From Prado023 sp963700395 (GTDB lineage Bacteria; Actinomycetota; Actinomycetes; S36-B12; CAIYMF01): DNA of 64,000 nucleotides. The stretch covers positions 496,001 to 560,000 of the forward strand of contig CAVOXI010000001.1 of NCBI GenBank assembly GCA_963700395.1, written 5' to 3'. The notes beneath the pieces are model-generated. The model was not told the DNA's origin. It searched no databases and saw nothing but the letters and a program-made list of their open reading frames with translations. Shown here piece by piece: positions 37,654-48,125 of the stretch (positions within the stretch are counted from its first letter, which is position 1; each line of letters begins with the position of its first letter). Position numbers and translations under genes: made by a program.

Positions 37654-37717
37654 CCGGGCATTGTCCCACCGAGTGCGGTTGCGGCGCGCCCGGCGGGCCT
37701 GGCCTGCGGGGGCGGGA

Positions 37718-39077
37718 TCAGCCGAGCGAGAACCTGCGCGACTCCTCGAACGGGCCGATGACCGTCAGCGACTTTGGGGCCGCGAGGATCGCCGCTGCCT
37801 CGCGAGCGACGTCGTCCAGCGTGACGTCGTCGATCCGGGCCAGGAGCCCGTCGATGCCCGGCAGGTCGCCGGTGGAGAGGTCGGCACTGCCGATCCGGCT
37901 CATCCGGGAGCCGGTGTCCTCGAGGCCGAGGACGATCGAGCCCTTCGTCTGGCCCTTGCCGCGTTCGAGCTCCTCCGGGGTCAGGCCGTTGCGGGCCACC
38001 TCGTCCAGGCCGGCGATGGTCAGCTCGAGGACCTGGTCGACCTTGGCCGGCAGGCACCCCGCGTAGGCACCGAAGAGCCCGACGTCGGAGTAGCCGGTGC
38101 TGAACGCGTACACGGAGTACGCCAGGCCCCGGCGCTCCCGGATCTCCTGGAAGAGCCGTGACGACATGCCCCCGCCGAGCGCGGTGCTCAGGATGCTCAG
38201 GGTGTATCGCCGCTTGTCCGCACGGGCCACTCCGGGCACACCCACCACGAGGTGGGCCTGCTCGGTGGGTCGCGAGACGACTCGGACGCCCGGGGTCGTG
38301 ATCACGTCCGGGCCGCCGCGCCGCGCCGGGAGCGGACGGACCGACGGGTCCCCCAGTGCGTCCGGCCGCTCGGAACGCCTCGGTCACGAGGCGCACCACC
38401 TCGTCGTGATCCACCGCACCGGCGGCCGAGACGACCATCGCGCGCGGCTTGTAGCGCTCCCGGTAGAAGGAGTCGATGGCGTCCCGGCTGATGCCGGCGA
38501 TCGTGTCGTGGGTTCCCAGGATGGAGCGACCGAGATCGGTCTCGCCGTACATGCCGAGCATGAACTCGTCGTGGACGAGGTCCGAGGGATCGTCGTCGCG
38601 CATGGCGATCTCCTCGAGGATGACCCCGCGCTCGGCGTCGACGTCCTCGGGGCGGAGCAGGGCAGAGGTCACGATGTCGCTGATCACGTCGATCGCCAGC
38701 GGCAGGTCGCGGTCGAGCACCCGGGCGTAGAAGCAGGTGTGCTCCTTGGAGGTGAATGCGTTCATCTCCCCGCCGACCGAGTCGAGCAGGGAGGAGATCT
38801 CCATGGCCTCGCGCCGTCGGGTGCCCTTGAAGAGCAGGTGCTCGAGGTAGTGCGCGGAGCCCATCTGTGCGTGCGACTCGTCGCGCGAGCCGACCCCCAC
38901 CCAGATGCCGAACGCGGCGGAGCGGACGCCCGGCACGTGCTCGGTGATGATCCGCAGGCCCCCGGGCAGGACGGTCCGGCGGACCAGTCCCCCCTGCTCG
39001 GGGGTCAGCAGGGTGACGGTGGAGCCAGGCTCCTGGTCAGGGTCGATCGACCAGGAGCCTGGCAGCACTGCCGTCAT
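37718..39077 (-). CDS. M16-family zinc metallopeptidase, apparent frameshift
   Basis: Insulinase/mitochondrial-processing-peptidase-like protease encoded beside pnp in actinobacteria. Inverted zinc motif HxxEH in SAHYLEHLLFKGT with the downstream Glu in DVDAERGVILEEIAMRDDD; family blocks GGEMNAFTSKEHTCFYARV and, in the second half, LSTALGGGMSSRLFQEIRE and RRGLAYSVYAFSTGYSDVG. The frame breaks near 38361 (one extra G after FRAA). About 452 aa reconstructed. ATG at 39077 lies five bases after the pnp stop, so it is transcribed with pnp. Confidence 0.88.
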
Positions 39078-39082
39078 GAGGG

Positions 39083-41326
39083 TCAGGCCTCGCCCTCGCC
39101 GGCGGCGTCGTCGGAGGCGGCGTCAGCCGAACCCTCGGCGGGTGCGTCCTCGATGACCGGCTGCAGGGACAGCTTGCCGCGGGAGTCGACCTCCTTGATC
39201 TCGACCAGGACCTTCTGGCCGACCTGGACGACGTCCTCGACGTTGTTGATGCGGGCCTTGCCGGGGGCCAGCTTCTTCAGCTCGCTGATGTGCAGCAGGC
39301 CGTCCTTGCCGGGGAGCAGCGACACGAACGCGCCGAAGGTCGTGGTCTTGACCACGGTGCCCAGGTAGCGCTCGCCGACCTCGGGCATCTGCGGGTTCGC
39401 GATGGCGTTGATCATCGCGCGCGCCGCCTCGGCGGACTCACCGTTGGTGGCACCGATGTAGATCGTGCCGTCGTCGGTGATCGTGATGTCCGCGCCGGTG
39501 TCGTCCTGGATGGTGTTGATCATCTTGCCCTTGGGCCCGATCACCTCGCCGATCTTGTCGACCGGGATGTTCACGGTGATGATCCGCGGGGCCAGGATGC
39601 TCATCTCGTCCGGGACGTCGATGGCCTCGGCCATGACCTCGAGGATCGCCAGGCGCGCGTCGCGGGCCTGGGTCAGGGCGCCGGCAAGCACCGAGGCGGG
39701 GATGCCGTCGAGCTTGGTGTCCAGCTGCAGGGCGGTCACGAAGTCCTTCGTGCCGGCGACCTTGAAGTCCATGTCGCCGAACGCGTCCTCGGCTCCGAGG
39801 ATGTCGGTGAGCGCGACGTAGCGGGTCTCGCCGTCGACCTGGTCGGAGACCAGGCCCATCGCGATTCCGGCGACCGGGAACTTCAGCGGCACGCCCGCGT
39901 TGAGCAGAGACAGCGTCGAGGCGCAGACCGAGCCCATCGAGGTGGACCCGTTGGAGCCCAGGGCCTCGGAGACCTGCCGGATGGCGTAGGGGAACTCCTC
40001 CTTGCTGGGCAGCACGGGCAGCAGCGCCCGCTCGGCCAGCGCGCCGTGTCCGATCTCGCGGCGCTTCGGCGAACCGACGCGGCCGGTCTCACCGGTGCTG
40101 TAGGGCGGGAAGTTGTAGTTGTGCATGTAGCGCTTGCGCGTCTCCGGGGACAGCGTGTCGAGCTGCTGCTCCATCTTGAGCATGTTCAGCGTGGTGACGC
40201 CCATGATCTGGGTCTCGCCGCGCTCGAACAGCGCCGAGCCGTGCGCCCGCGGGACGACCTCGACCTCGGCCGACAGCGGACGGATGTCCGTGAGCCCACG
40301 ACCGTCGATGCGGACCTGGTCGCGCAGCACGCGCTGGCGGACCAGGTTCTTGGTCAGCGAGCGGAACGCGGCGCTGATCTCCTTGTCGCGGCCTGCGAAC
40401 TGCTCGGCGAGGCGCTCGGCGACCTGGCCCTTGACGCGATCGATCGCTGTCTCGCGCTCCTGCTTGTCGGCGATCACCAGGGCTGCAGCCAGCTCGTCGG
40501 TGCCCGCGGCCTGGACGGCCTCGAACGCGTCGGGCTGGTAGTCCGGGAACACCGGGAACTCGACGGTCTCCTTGGCGGCCTTCGCAGCCAGGGCGGACTG
40601 GGCGTCGCACAGGATCCGGATGAAGGTCTTGGCAGCCTCGAGGCCCTCGGCTACGACCTGCTCGGTCGGGGCCTTGGCTCCCCCGGCGACGAGCTCGACC
40701 GTGTTGGCGGTGGCCTCGGCCTCGACCATCATGACGGCGACGTCGTCACCGGCGATACGGCCAGCGACAACCATGTCGAACACCGCGCCCTCGAGCTGCT
40801 CGTGGGTCGGGAAGGCCACCCACTGGCCGCGGATCAGGGCGACGCGGGTGGCGCCGATCGGACCGGAGAACGGCAGGCCCGACAGCTGGGTGGACATCGA
40901 TGCGGCGTTGATCGCGACGACGTCGTAGAGGTGAGCGGGGTTCAGGCTCATCACCGTGATGACGACCTGGACCTCGTTGCGCAGTCCCTTGACGAACGTG
41001 GGTCGCAGCGGGCGGTCGATGAGGCGGCAGGTGAGGATCGCGTCCTCGCTGGGCCGCCCCTCGCGGCGGAAGAACGACCCGGGGATGCGCCCGGCGGCGT
41101 ACATCCGCTCCTCGACGTCGATCGTCAGGGGGAAGAAGTCGAACTGGTCCTTGGGGTGCTTGCCGGCCGTCGTGGCCGACAGCAGCATGGTGTCCTCGTC
41201 GAGGTAGGCCACGGCCGAGCCGGCGGCCTGACGGGCGAGGCGCCCGGTCTCGAAGCGGATGGTGCGGGTGCCGTAGGCGCCATTGTCGATGACAGCCTCG
41301 GACGAGTGGATCTCGGGACCCTCCAC
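39083..41326 (-). CDS. pnp: Polyribonucleotide nucleotidyltransferase (PNPase/guanosine pentaphosphate synthetase)
   Basis: Phosphorolytic 3'-5' exoribonuclease of about 747 aa. Two RNase PH cores are visible: TIRFETGRLARQAAGSAVAY in the first; in the second ALFERGETQIMGVTTLN, YNFPPYSTGETGRVGSPKRR, GSNGSTSMGSVCAS and the catalytic DILGAEDAFGDMDFKVAGT. A KH domain (IGEVIGPKGKMINTIQDDTG) and S1 domain (GTVVKTTTFGAFVSLLPGK) follow, ending in an acidic Ala-rich tail. The GTG at 41326, after AAGGAGG, sets the start; the frame continues upstream without similarity. Downstream of rpsO, as in most bacteria. Confidence 0.96.
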   Translation of the reverse strand: MEGPEIHSSEAVIDNGAYGTRTIRFETGRLARQAAGSAVAYLDEDTMLLSATTAGKHPKDQFDFFPLTIDVEERMYAAGRIPGSFFRREGRPSEDAILTCRLIDRPLRPTFVKGLRNEVQVVITVMSLNPAHLYDVVAINAASMSTQLSGLPFSGPIGATRVALIRGQWVAFPTHEQLEGAVFDMVVAGRIAGDDVAVMMVEAEATANTVELVAGGAKAPTEQVVAEGLEAAKTFIRILCDAQSALAAKAAKETVEFPVFPDYQPDAFEAVQAAGTDELAAALVIADKQERETAIDRVKGQVAERLAEQFAGRDKEISAAFRSLTKNLVRQRVLRDQVRIDGRGLTDIRPLSAEVEVVPRAHGSALFERGETQIMGVTTLNMLKMEQQLDTLSPETRKRYMHNYNFPPYSTGETGRVGSPKRREIGHGALAERALLPVLPSKEEFPYAIRQVSEALGSNGSTSMGSVCASTLSLLNAGVPLKFPVAGIAMGLVSDQVDGETRYVALTDILGAEDAFGDMDFKVAGTKDFVTALQLDTKLDGIPASVLAGALTQARDARLAILEVMAEAIDVPDEMSILAPRIITVNIPVDKIGEVIGPKGKMINTIQDDTGADITITDDGTIYIGATNGESAEAARAMINAIANPQMPEVGERYLGTVVKTTTFGAFVSLLPGKDGLLHISELKKLAPGKARINNVEDVVQVGQKVLVEIKEVDSRGKLSLQPVIEDAPAEGSADAASDDAAGEGEA

Positions 41327-41580
41327 GGGTGCCCTCCTTGTGTGTTGGGAGGGTCGGCGCCGGTGCGGGCCTTGGATAGAAGTCCACGGAACCGTGGTCG
41401 GGGGCGACATCGTGTCGTCCCCATCGGGCTGTTCCGGGGACCACCACCGCAAGACCATGCGTTGGGGGCCTGACCCTCTGTGTTGTGTTGTTGTCGTGCA
41501 GGGAAGTGCGAGGTGCGGCGCCGGCGCGGGGCTGGATGTCCAGCCGGCCGGTGGTCGCCGCGGGCAGGTGGCGCAAGCGC

Positions 41581-41612
41581 CAGGAGCGGCACCCTCATGG
41601 GTACCGCTCCTG
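41581..41612 (-). terminator. Hairpin between rpsO and pnp
   Basis: Fourteen-base arms CAGGAGCGGCACCC and GGGTACCGCTCCTG, with one mismatch and a TCAT loop, lie 6 bases beyond the rpsO stop. The position matches the rpsO terminator/attenuator that limits read-through into pnp in other bacteria. The remaining 41327-41580 leader has no gene; part of it is the pnp 5' leader. Confidence 0.6.
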
Positions 41613-41617
41613 GGGTG

Positions 41618-41887
41618 CTAGCGCCGGATGCCGAGGCGCTCGATGAGCGCGCGGTACCGCTCGATGTCGGTGGCCTGCAGGTACTTGAGCAGGCGGCGAC
41701 GCTTGCCGACCAGCAGCAGCAGGCCGCGCCGGCTGTGGTGGTCGTGCTTGTGGGTCTTCAGGTGCTCGGTGAGGTCCGAGATGCGCTTGGTGAGCATTGC
41801 GACCTGGACCTCGGGGCTGCCGGTGTCGCCCTCTTTGGTTCCGTACTCGGCGATGATGGACTTCTTGGTGTCCGTGTCAAGAGACAT
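41618..41887 (-). CDS. rpsO: 30S ribosomal protein S15
   Basis: 89-aa primary 16S-rRNA-binding protein of the small-subunit platform. Complete family sequence: SIIAEYGTKEGDTGSPEVQV, ISDLTEHLKTHKHDHHSRRG, LLLLVGKRRRLLKYL and ERYRALIERLGIRR. ATG at 41887 starts the standard MSLDTDTKK; the 52 residues further upstream in frame are spurious. Followed by a hairpin and then pnp. Confidence 0.97.
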   Translation of the reverse strand: MSLDTDTKKSIIAEYGTKEGDTGSPEVQVAMLTKRISDLTEHLKTHKHDHHSRRGLLLLVGKRRRLLKYLQATDIERYRALIERLGIRR

Positions 41888-42403
41888 AGATGCCTGTGCA
41901 TTCCTCTCGGGCGCGTGGATCACCAGCGGCCTTCTGCCTGGCTGGTTCAAGTCGCGGTCCTCGGGGCGCCCGCCCCATGGCCGTCGGGCCAAGGTTACCA
42001 GAGGGGGCATGTGGGGACGTGCCGATTGGGTGACCGTGGCCATCGCCAGGGGGCCTGTCTGGGTGTGGCTGGCACCCTCGTTCTTCCACGCCGGAGCGCG
42101 CGTCTTCGAATGGCGTTGTCGCGACGGGCCGCAAATGGGACGGCAGTGGCGGATTTCCAGCGGAACGGAACCGGATTATGAGCGCTGGGCAAGCGCCCAT
42201 TTGGGGGACAAGTTGTGAGGAATGATCGACGGAATGTAGTCGACCAACCACGCAGCGCACGTTCTTTGACAGCCCTTTTCGAGCAGGAGGAACATTCTCG
42301 ATATCAGGCATGTCTCTCCCGTTGTTGGGCCATTGGGTCCCATTTCGGAAGGACCAAGGTCCCGAGCCTGGCGAGCGTGGCGGCAGTTCATTAGGAGAAA
42401 AGA
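41888..42403. other. 516-base intergenic region upstream of rpsO and the surface-protein gene
   Basis: The region between divergent rpsO and the giant surface protein holds no convincing gene; small frames on both strands lack ribosome sites and similarity. The right-hand part (about 42200-42400) is clearly lower in G+C than the surroundings and must carry the surface-protein promoter: TTGACA at 42266-42271 is a candidate -35, though no good -10 stands at 17 bases. AGGAGA at -6 precedes the 42404 ATG. No operator could be recognised. Confidence 0.5.
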
Positions 42404-45400
42404 ATGTTCACAAGCAAGCGGAAGCTCTTCAGCGCTGAGCGTGGATCGGCTACGAGCTGGTTGGCCGGCATCACCGCCGCCGCCCTGATCATCGGTGCGG
42501 CGGCTCTGCCAGCGGTAGCTGATGAAGTTGCACCGACTGAGTCAACCTTGTCTTCGGTGGAGGCTGATGAGGCGGCAGCGCAGGCCGACGAGGAGCAGGC
42601 CGCCGGAGACGCCGCCGCGAAGGCCGCCGAGGAGCAGGCCGCCGCAGACGCCGCCGCGAAGGCCGCCGAGGAGCAGGCCGCCGCCGCAGAGGAGGCGATC
42701 CTGGTTCCGCCCGTCGAGGAAGAGATCGTCGACGAGACCCCGATCGTGGAGGCTGACGACCCTGCCCCGCCGGCCGAGGAGTCACCCGCCGACGAGTCGG
42801 CCCCGGCCGCCGTCGTTGAGCCCGTCGAGGTACCGGCCACAGCCAGGTCCGCCCGGCAAGCCGAGATCGTTCCTGCAGTGGACGCCGGTAACTGCCCAGG
42901 CTGCATGACGGTTGCTGACCACGAGGGCGAGCGGAACCCTGATCCGGATGCCGCTCCCACGAATGGCAACGACGTGTGGACGGACGGCAACTCGACCACA
43001 TATCGCGAGTTGGACTACGTCAACCTGCGTTTCACGATCACGTCCTCCGGGCGGGCCGCCGGCTTCGTCGGCATCACGTTCGACACGCAGGACGCGAAAT
43101 GCCTGTTCTACGACGGCACGTTCGCTGGGGGCTGGATTCAGGACCCGGTCGGGGGCGTCCGGCCTGTCGGCAATCCGAGTGACCCAGGATCCGGCGACTT
43201 CATCGAGGAGATCGGTGGGCTCGCCGACGACGATGCGAATGCGTCACTGGTCGGTGTAAAGGACCTTGGCAGCACGTCTGTTGCCACCGTCAAGGTTGAG
43301 TTCGAGAAGGCTGGCTCGGCTCGTTTCTACTATCACCTTCGTCTCAGCGACGACGCGGGTGCCTGCACGGGCGTGAAGCTTGTGAAGCTGGGCAACGCCG
43401 ACCCGGCCAACATCCCGAACGGGGAGGGTGACGACTTCGCAAACGTCGCGGCTCGTACGGTTCCGCACCCGGCGAAGGACGTCCTCCAGAATCCGTCAAT
43501 CACCGTGCGGAAGTTCATCCCGGACCCCGAAGGCGGCTGGCAGCTGGCCCCCGCTGACTCGTGGGAGTTCTGTGGCGACAAGGTTTCGCTGCTCGGTGGG
43601 GACGCCTGCAAGAACAACCCCGCAGTGTGGAACGAGGTCATCGCAGCGACGACTGGGACAAACTTCACCTTCACCGAGAATCAGCTCGTCGGTCCGGAGT
43701 ATCAGTTCGATCACGTCGACGGGGACAACTGTGTGGCGGCCGGGACGACGGCTGTGGCGACCGTGGCAGCCGACTTCGACGAGCCACAGAACGCGGTGTG
43801 CAATTTCTACAACACTCCCGCGCCGGGCAGCCTGCAGCTGGTCAAGCGGGTGGTCAACGACAACGGCGGCACCGCCACGTGGTCGGCGTTCGGACTCACC
43901 ACGTCGGCCGGTTCACTGACCTTCGGGGACGGCACGGCTGACGGAGCGGACACGGTGAAGTACTCCAGCAACGTGTTCACGGTCGAGCCTGGTGAGTACA
44001 CGTTCAGCGAGGACAACGTGGCCGGCTACACCGAGGGCGACTGGTCGTGCACCGGCGCCGAAGCTTCCGGTACTGCCTACAATGCCGGCTCGGTCACCGT
44101 GCCCAACGGCGGCACGGTGGTGTGCACCATCACCAACGATGACAACGCGCCGGCCTTGTATCTGAAGAAGGTCGTGATCAATGACAACGGTGGGGCGAAG
44201 TCGGCGGGTGACTGGACGCTGTATGCCGACGCCCTGTCCGTGGCCGGTTCTGTGTTTGGTGCGAAGGTGACCGACCAGGCCGGCACGTACGACCTGTCCG
44301 AGTCGGTGGTCGCCGGCTACACCAACACCTCGCTCACCTGCGACGACAACCCGGGGGTCCAGGTCGACAGCGTGACCCTGGGCCTCGGTCAGACCAAGAC
44401 CTGCACCTTCGTCAACGATGACAACGCGCCGGCTTTGTACCTGAAGAAGCACGTCGTGAACAACAACGGTGGGACCAAGTTGGCCGCGGACTGGACACTG
44501 TCAGCCGGGGCCTACGACGTCACGGGCTCTGAGTCCGGGGCGAAGGTGACCGACCAGGCCGGCACGTACGACCTGTCCGAGTCGGCGGTCGCCGGCTACA
44601 CCAACACCTCGCTCACCTGCGACGACAACCCGGGGGTCCAGGTCGACAGCGTGACCCTGGGCCTCGGTCAGACCAAGACCTGCACCTTCGTCAACGATGA
44701 CAACGCGCCGGCTTTGTACCTGAAGAAGCACGTCGTGAACGACAACGGTGGGACCAAGTTGGCCGGTGACTGGACACTGTCAGCCGGGGCCTACGACGTC
44801 ACGGGCTCTGAGTCCGGGGCGAAGGCCACCGACCAGGTCGGCACCTACGACCTGTCCGAGATCGGCGGTCGCCGGCTACACCAACACCTCGCTCACCTGC
44901 GACGACAACCCGGGGGTCCAGGTCGACAGCGTGACCCTGGGCCTCGGTCAGACCAAGACCTGCACCTTCGTCAACGATGACAACGCGCCGGCTTTGTACC
45001 TGAAGAAGCACGTCGTGAACGACAACGGTGGGACCCAGTTGGCCGGTGACTGGACACTGTCAGCCGGGGCCTACGACGTCACGGGCTCTGAGTCCGGGGC
45101 GAAGGCCACCGACCAGGTCGGCACCTACGACCTGTCCGAGACCATCATCGCCGGGTACACCAACACCTCGCTCACCTGCGACGACAACCCGGGGGTCCAG
45201 GTCGACAGCGTGACCCTGGGCCTCGGTCAGACCAAGACCTGCACCTTCGTCAACGATGACAACGCGGCCCACCTGACCCTGATCAAGAGGGTGGACAACG
45301 GGGCGAGCGGCTACACCACGGCGGCAACTGAATGGATGCTAGCCGCGACCGGCCCGACCAGTATCACTGGCAAGACCGGTGGCGCAGCGGTGACCGACGC

Positions 45401-47328
45401 TCCAGTCAGCGCCGGCAGCTACGCCCTCACCGAGTCCGGTCCGGCGGGATACACGGCGAGCGCATGGAGCTGCGTCGGCGGCACACAGGAAGGCGCGAGC
45501 GTCACGCTGGCCCTCGCGGAGTCGGCCACGTGCACCATCACCAACACCCTCAACAAGGCCGAGTTGACGCTGCAGAAGACGTGGATCAACGCAGCCAAGG
45601 GTGACTCCACCACGCTGACGATCGACGGCCAGCCCACGGAGGAGCCGGTCGTCTCCACCGCCAGCGGAATCGCATCCGAAACCGACGAGGTCAACACGGT
45701 CGTCGCTGACGTGTACGCCGGCCAGACCGTCGACCTCGGCGAGTCCCTCGGTGCGACCAAGGGCAGCTACACGGTGAACCTGACGTGCACCGACAAGGAC
45801 GGGCTGTCCTACGAGGGCGGCTACAACGGTGAGTTCACCATGCCGCTCGAGCCGGCTGACGTGGTGTGCACCTTCACCAACACGCGCACCTCGAACGCGC
45901 TGGTGCTCCAGAAGCAGTGGATCAACGGCGCCGATGGTGACACCGCTGCCCTCACGATCGAGGGTGGACTGGACGATCCAGCCGAAGCCACCTCCACGTC
46001 CGACGGCTCCGCCGAGTTCATCGACGGCGAGAACCAGGCCTCGACCCTGGTGTACTCCGGCGATACGGTCAGCGTGTCCGAGGTGCTTGGAGAGAACCTG
46101 GGCACCTACACCAGTGCACTGGTGTGCACGGACGGTGAGTCCGAGTTCACACCGGAGGAGGGCACCTTCGAGATGCCCAACATCGGTGTGATCTGCACTA
46201 TCACCAACACCCGCACCGTGGGTGACCTGGTGGTCAAGAAGGTTGTGGTCGGCCCGATCGCTGGGGCGTCCACCGACTTCACCGTCAACGTGGACTGCAC
46301 CCCCGGTGAGGCCTACGACAAGACGGGCGTCGTCCTGAATCAGGCCAACAACTGGACGGTCACCTACACCGGCATCCCCACTGGAGTGAGCTGCGTGGTC
46401 ACCGAGCCAGTCCGTGCCCGCTGGTTGGGCGCTGACCTCGATCAGCCCAGCCGAGGTGACCATCGTCGAGGGTGAGACCCCGGTCACGATCACCGTCACC
46501 AACACCCGCACCCTGGGCGACCTGGTGGTCAAGAAGGTTGTGGTCGGCCCGATCGCTGGGGCGTCCACCGACTTCACCGTCAACGTGGACTGCACCCCCG
46601 GTGAGGCCTACGACAAGACGGGCGTTGTCCTGAATCAGGCCAACAACTGGACGGTCACCTACACCGGCATCCCCACTGGAGTCAGTTGCGTGGTCACCGA
46701 GCCCGTCGTGCCCGCTGGATGGACGCTGACCTCGATCAGCCCCAGCCCCGCGGTCATCGGCGCCACGCCAGTCACCGTCACGGTGACCAACACTCGGAAC
46801 GGGATCCCAGGTCTCGACAAGACCTCGGCCATCGCTGATGGCGGCCCGACGGTCGAGCCGACTGACCTGATCAAGTACACAGTGACGGTCAGCAACGTCG
46901 GTGGCCTGCCCATCACCGGGCCGGTGGTCGACACCCTGCCCCCGGGCCTGACCGTGGTTGCTTCCACGATCACCGGCGGCGGTGTTCCCAGTGCCGATCT
47001 CACCTCCATCACCTGGAACGTGACGCTGGCAGCAGGGACGAGCCAGACCTTCACCTACCAGGCGGTCGTCGGTGACAGCGTTGTCACCGGCCAGGCTCTG
47101 ATCAACGTGGTCACCTTCCAAGGGCTGCAGGACGCCACGACCACACCGGTCGAGCTGCCCCCGGTGGCAGGGATTGAGGAGGAGGAGGCCGTCGTCGCCG
47201 CCGAGGAGGACGAGGCCCTGGCCGCCACCGGCGCGAACAACGTCGGCAACATGGTTGGTGGAGCACTGCTGATCATGCTCGTCGGCGGCCTGATGGTCAC
47301 CTTCGGACGGCGTCGCCGCGAGGAGTGA
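42404..47328 (+). CDS. Sortase-anchored multidomain surface protein (SpaA-like, DUF5979 and DUF11-type repeats), two apparent frameshifts
   Basis: Secreted cell-wall protein of about 1640 aa. A ~38-residue signal peptide (hydrophobic WLAGITAAALIIGAAALPAVA, cut here before DE) is followed by an Ala/Glu repeat (AAAKAAEEQAAADAAAKAAE) and a Pro/Glu-rich spacer. Residues ~170-470 form a non-repeated N-terminal region. Prealbumin-like repeats follow (four tandem 93-residue units, LYLKKHVVNDNGGT...TCTFVNDDNAPA), then related diverged units, two DUF5979-like units (LVVKKVVVGPIAGASTDF), and a DUF11-like domain (YTVTVSNVGGLPITGPVVD). The C-terminus has the sorting signal LAATG, a hydrophobic helix and RRRREE, fitting class E-type LAxTG sorting. 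Frames break near 44864 and 46411; neighbouring repeat copies show each has one extra base. ATG preceded by AGGAGA. No sortase gene in the window. Confidence 0.82.
44135..45251 (+). repeat. Four tandem ~279-base repeats in the surface-protein gene
   Basis: Units begin at 44135, 44414, 44693 and 44973, each starting with AACGATGACAACGCGCCGG; the next boundary is 45252. Units are 279, 279, 280 and 279 bases (93 codons). Units 2-4 are almost identical at DNA level while the first is more diverged, indicating recent duplication or homogenisation. The 280-base unit carries an extra A near 44864 (GAGATCGG where the others have GAGTCGG), which breaks the frame. Confidence 0.9.
46224..46790 (+). repeat. 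Two near-identical ~294-base repeats (DUF5979-like units)
   Basis: GACCTGGTGGTCAAGAAGG recurs at 46224 and 46519. The copies encode the same DUF5979-like domain and are close to identical through VSCVVTEPV. The offset is 295 rather than 294: the first copy has an extra C near 46411 (GTCCGTG against GTCGTG), which is the second frame break in this gene. Confidence 0.85.
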
Positions 47329-47374
47329 ACCAAGGCAGGCTGGGCTGCTGAGCCCAGGCGCCTGAGCTGACCGA

Positions 47375-47407
47375 GTGCCCGGTCCCGGAACTCCCGGGGC
47401 CGGGCAC
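47375..47407 (+). terminator. Terminator-type hairpin after the surface-protein gene
   Basis: GTGCCCGG pairs with CCGGGCAC, extended inward by CCCGG/CCGGG-type pairs around a short AACTC-containing loop, 46 bases after the stop. No T-run. A smaller GGGCT/AGCCC hairpin precedes it at 47342. It probably isolates the surface-protein gene from the CAP-domain gene. Confidence 0.6.
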
Positions 47408-47508
47408 GCGGCCATTCCGGGGCCATTGGGCCATTTGGGGGCCCACCGATCGGGGGAATTCACCCGGCCGGACTGCACAATGGGTCGGGCCTCTCCGATG
47501 ACTGGGGC

Positions 47509-48090
47509 ATGAGTACCGCCCTGACGCCTGGCCTACGGAAGCTGGCCACCGTGCTGGCCGTCGGATGCGTGACGTTCACGGGCCTACCGGCGGTCTCGGC
47601 AGCCGCAGCACCAGCCCCGGCATCGGTGCGGCTCGTCGTCAGCGCCGTCGATGGATCCGGAGCCCAGGACAACTTCGAAGCTGAGGCCCTGCGCCTCACG
47701 AACGAGGCTCGGTCCCACTCGCGCAAGTGCGGTGGGAAGCGCATGAAGGCCGTCGGGCCGGTGTCGTGGAACGGCGTCCTCGCGGGGACCGCCAACGCCC
47801 ACAGCGCCGACATGGCCACTGCCGACTACTTCTCGCACTACACACCCTCGGGCCGGTCCCCCTTCGAACGCATGCGCGCCGCTGGCTACAGCTACCGCGC
47901 CGCGGGGGAGAACATCGCGGCCGGGCGCAGCCTCTCCGACCCGGCGGCCGTCGTCCAGGCCTGGCTCAAGAGCCCGGGTCACTGCAAGGTCATCATGAAC
48001 GGCAAGTACAAGGAGCTCGGGATCGGCCGCGTCGAGGGCGCCGGCAAGTGGGGCGTCTACTGGACGCAGAACTTCGGCACCCACAAGTAG
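47509..48090 (+). CDS. Secreted CAP-domain (SCP/PR-1, YkwD-like) protein
   Basis: 193 aa. Signal peptide with LATVLAVGCVTFTG and an AAA-type cleavage region near residue 33. The CAP domain covers ~60-190: LRLTNEARSHSRKCG, WNGVLAGTANAHSADMA (metal His), DYFSHYTPSGRSPFERMR, YRAAGENIAAGRS (catalytic-site Glu), VVQAWLKSPGHCKVIM and the end WTQNFGT. Such bacterial YkwD proteins are extracellular; their enzymatic role is uncertain. Two cysteines (KCGG, GHCK) could form a disulfide. It follows the surface-protein gene on the same strand but behind a terminator. Confidence 0.88.
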   Translation: MSTALTPGLRKLATVLAVGCVTFTGLPAVSAAAAPAPASVRLVVSAVDGSGAQDNFEAEALRLTNEARSHSRKCGGKRMKAVGPVSWNGVLAGTANAHSADMATADYFSHYTPSGRSPFERMRAAGYSYRAAGENIAAGRSLSDPAAVVQAWLKSPGHCKVIMNGKYKELGIGRVEGAGKWGVYWTQNFGTHK

Positions 48091-48125
48091 CCGAGCGCCC
48101 CTGGCCCTCGGTGGACCGCCGACAC

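Noticed and set aside
39290..41473. A 727-codon plus-strand open frame opposite pnp
   Set aside because: Shadow of the strongly biased pnp codon usage; no motif, no ribosome site.
41888..42403. Possible riboswitch or small RNA upstream of the surface-protein gene
   Set aside because: Short inverted repeats exist, but no recognisable riboswitch core or terminator; left as an intergenic region with a tentative -35.
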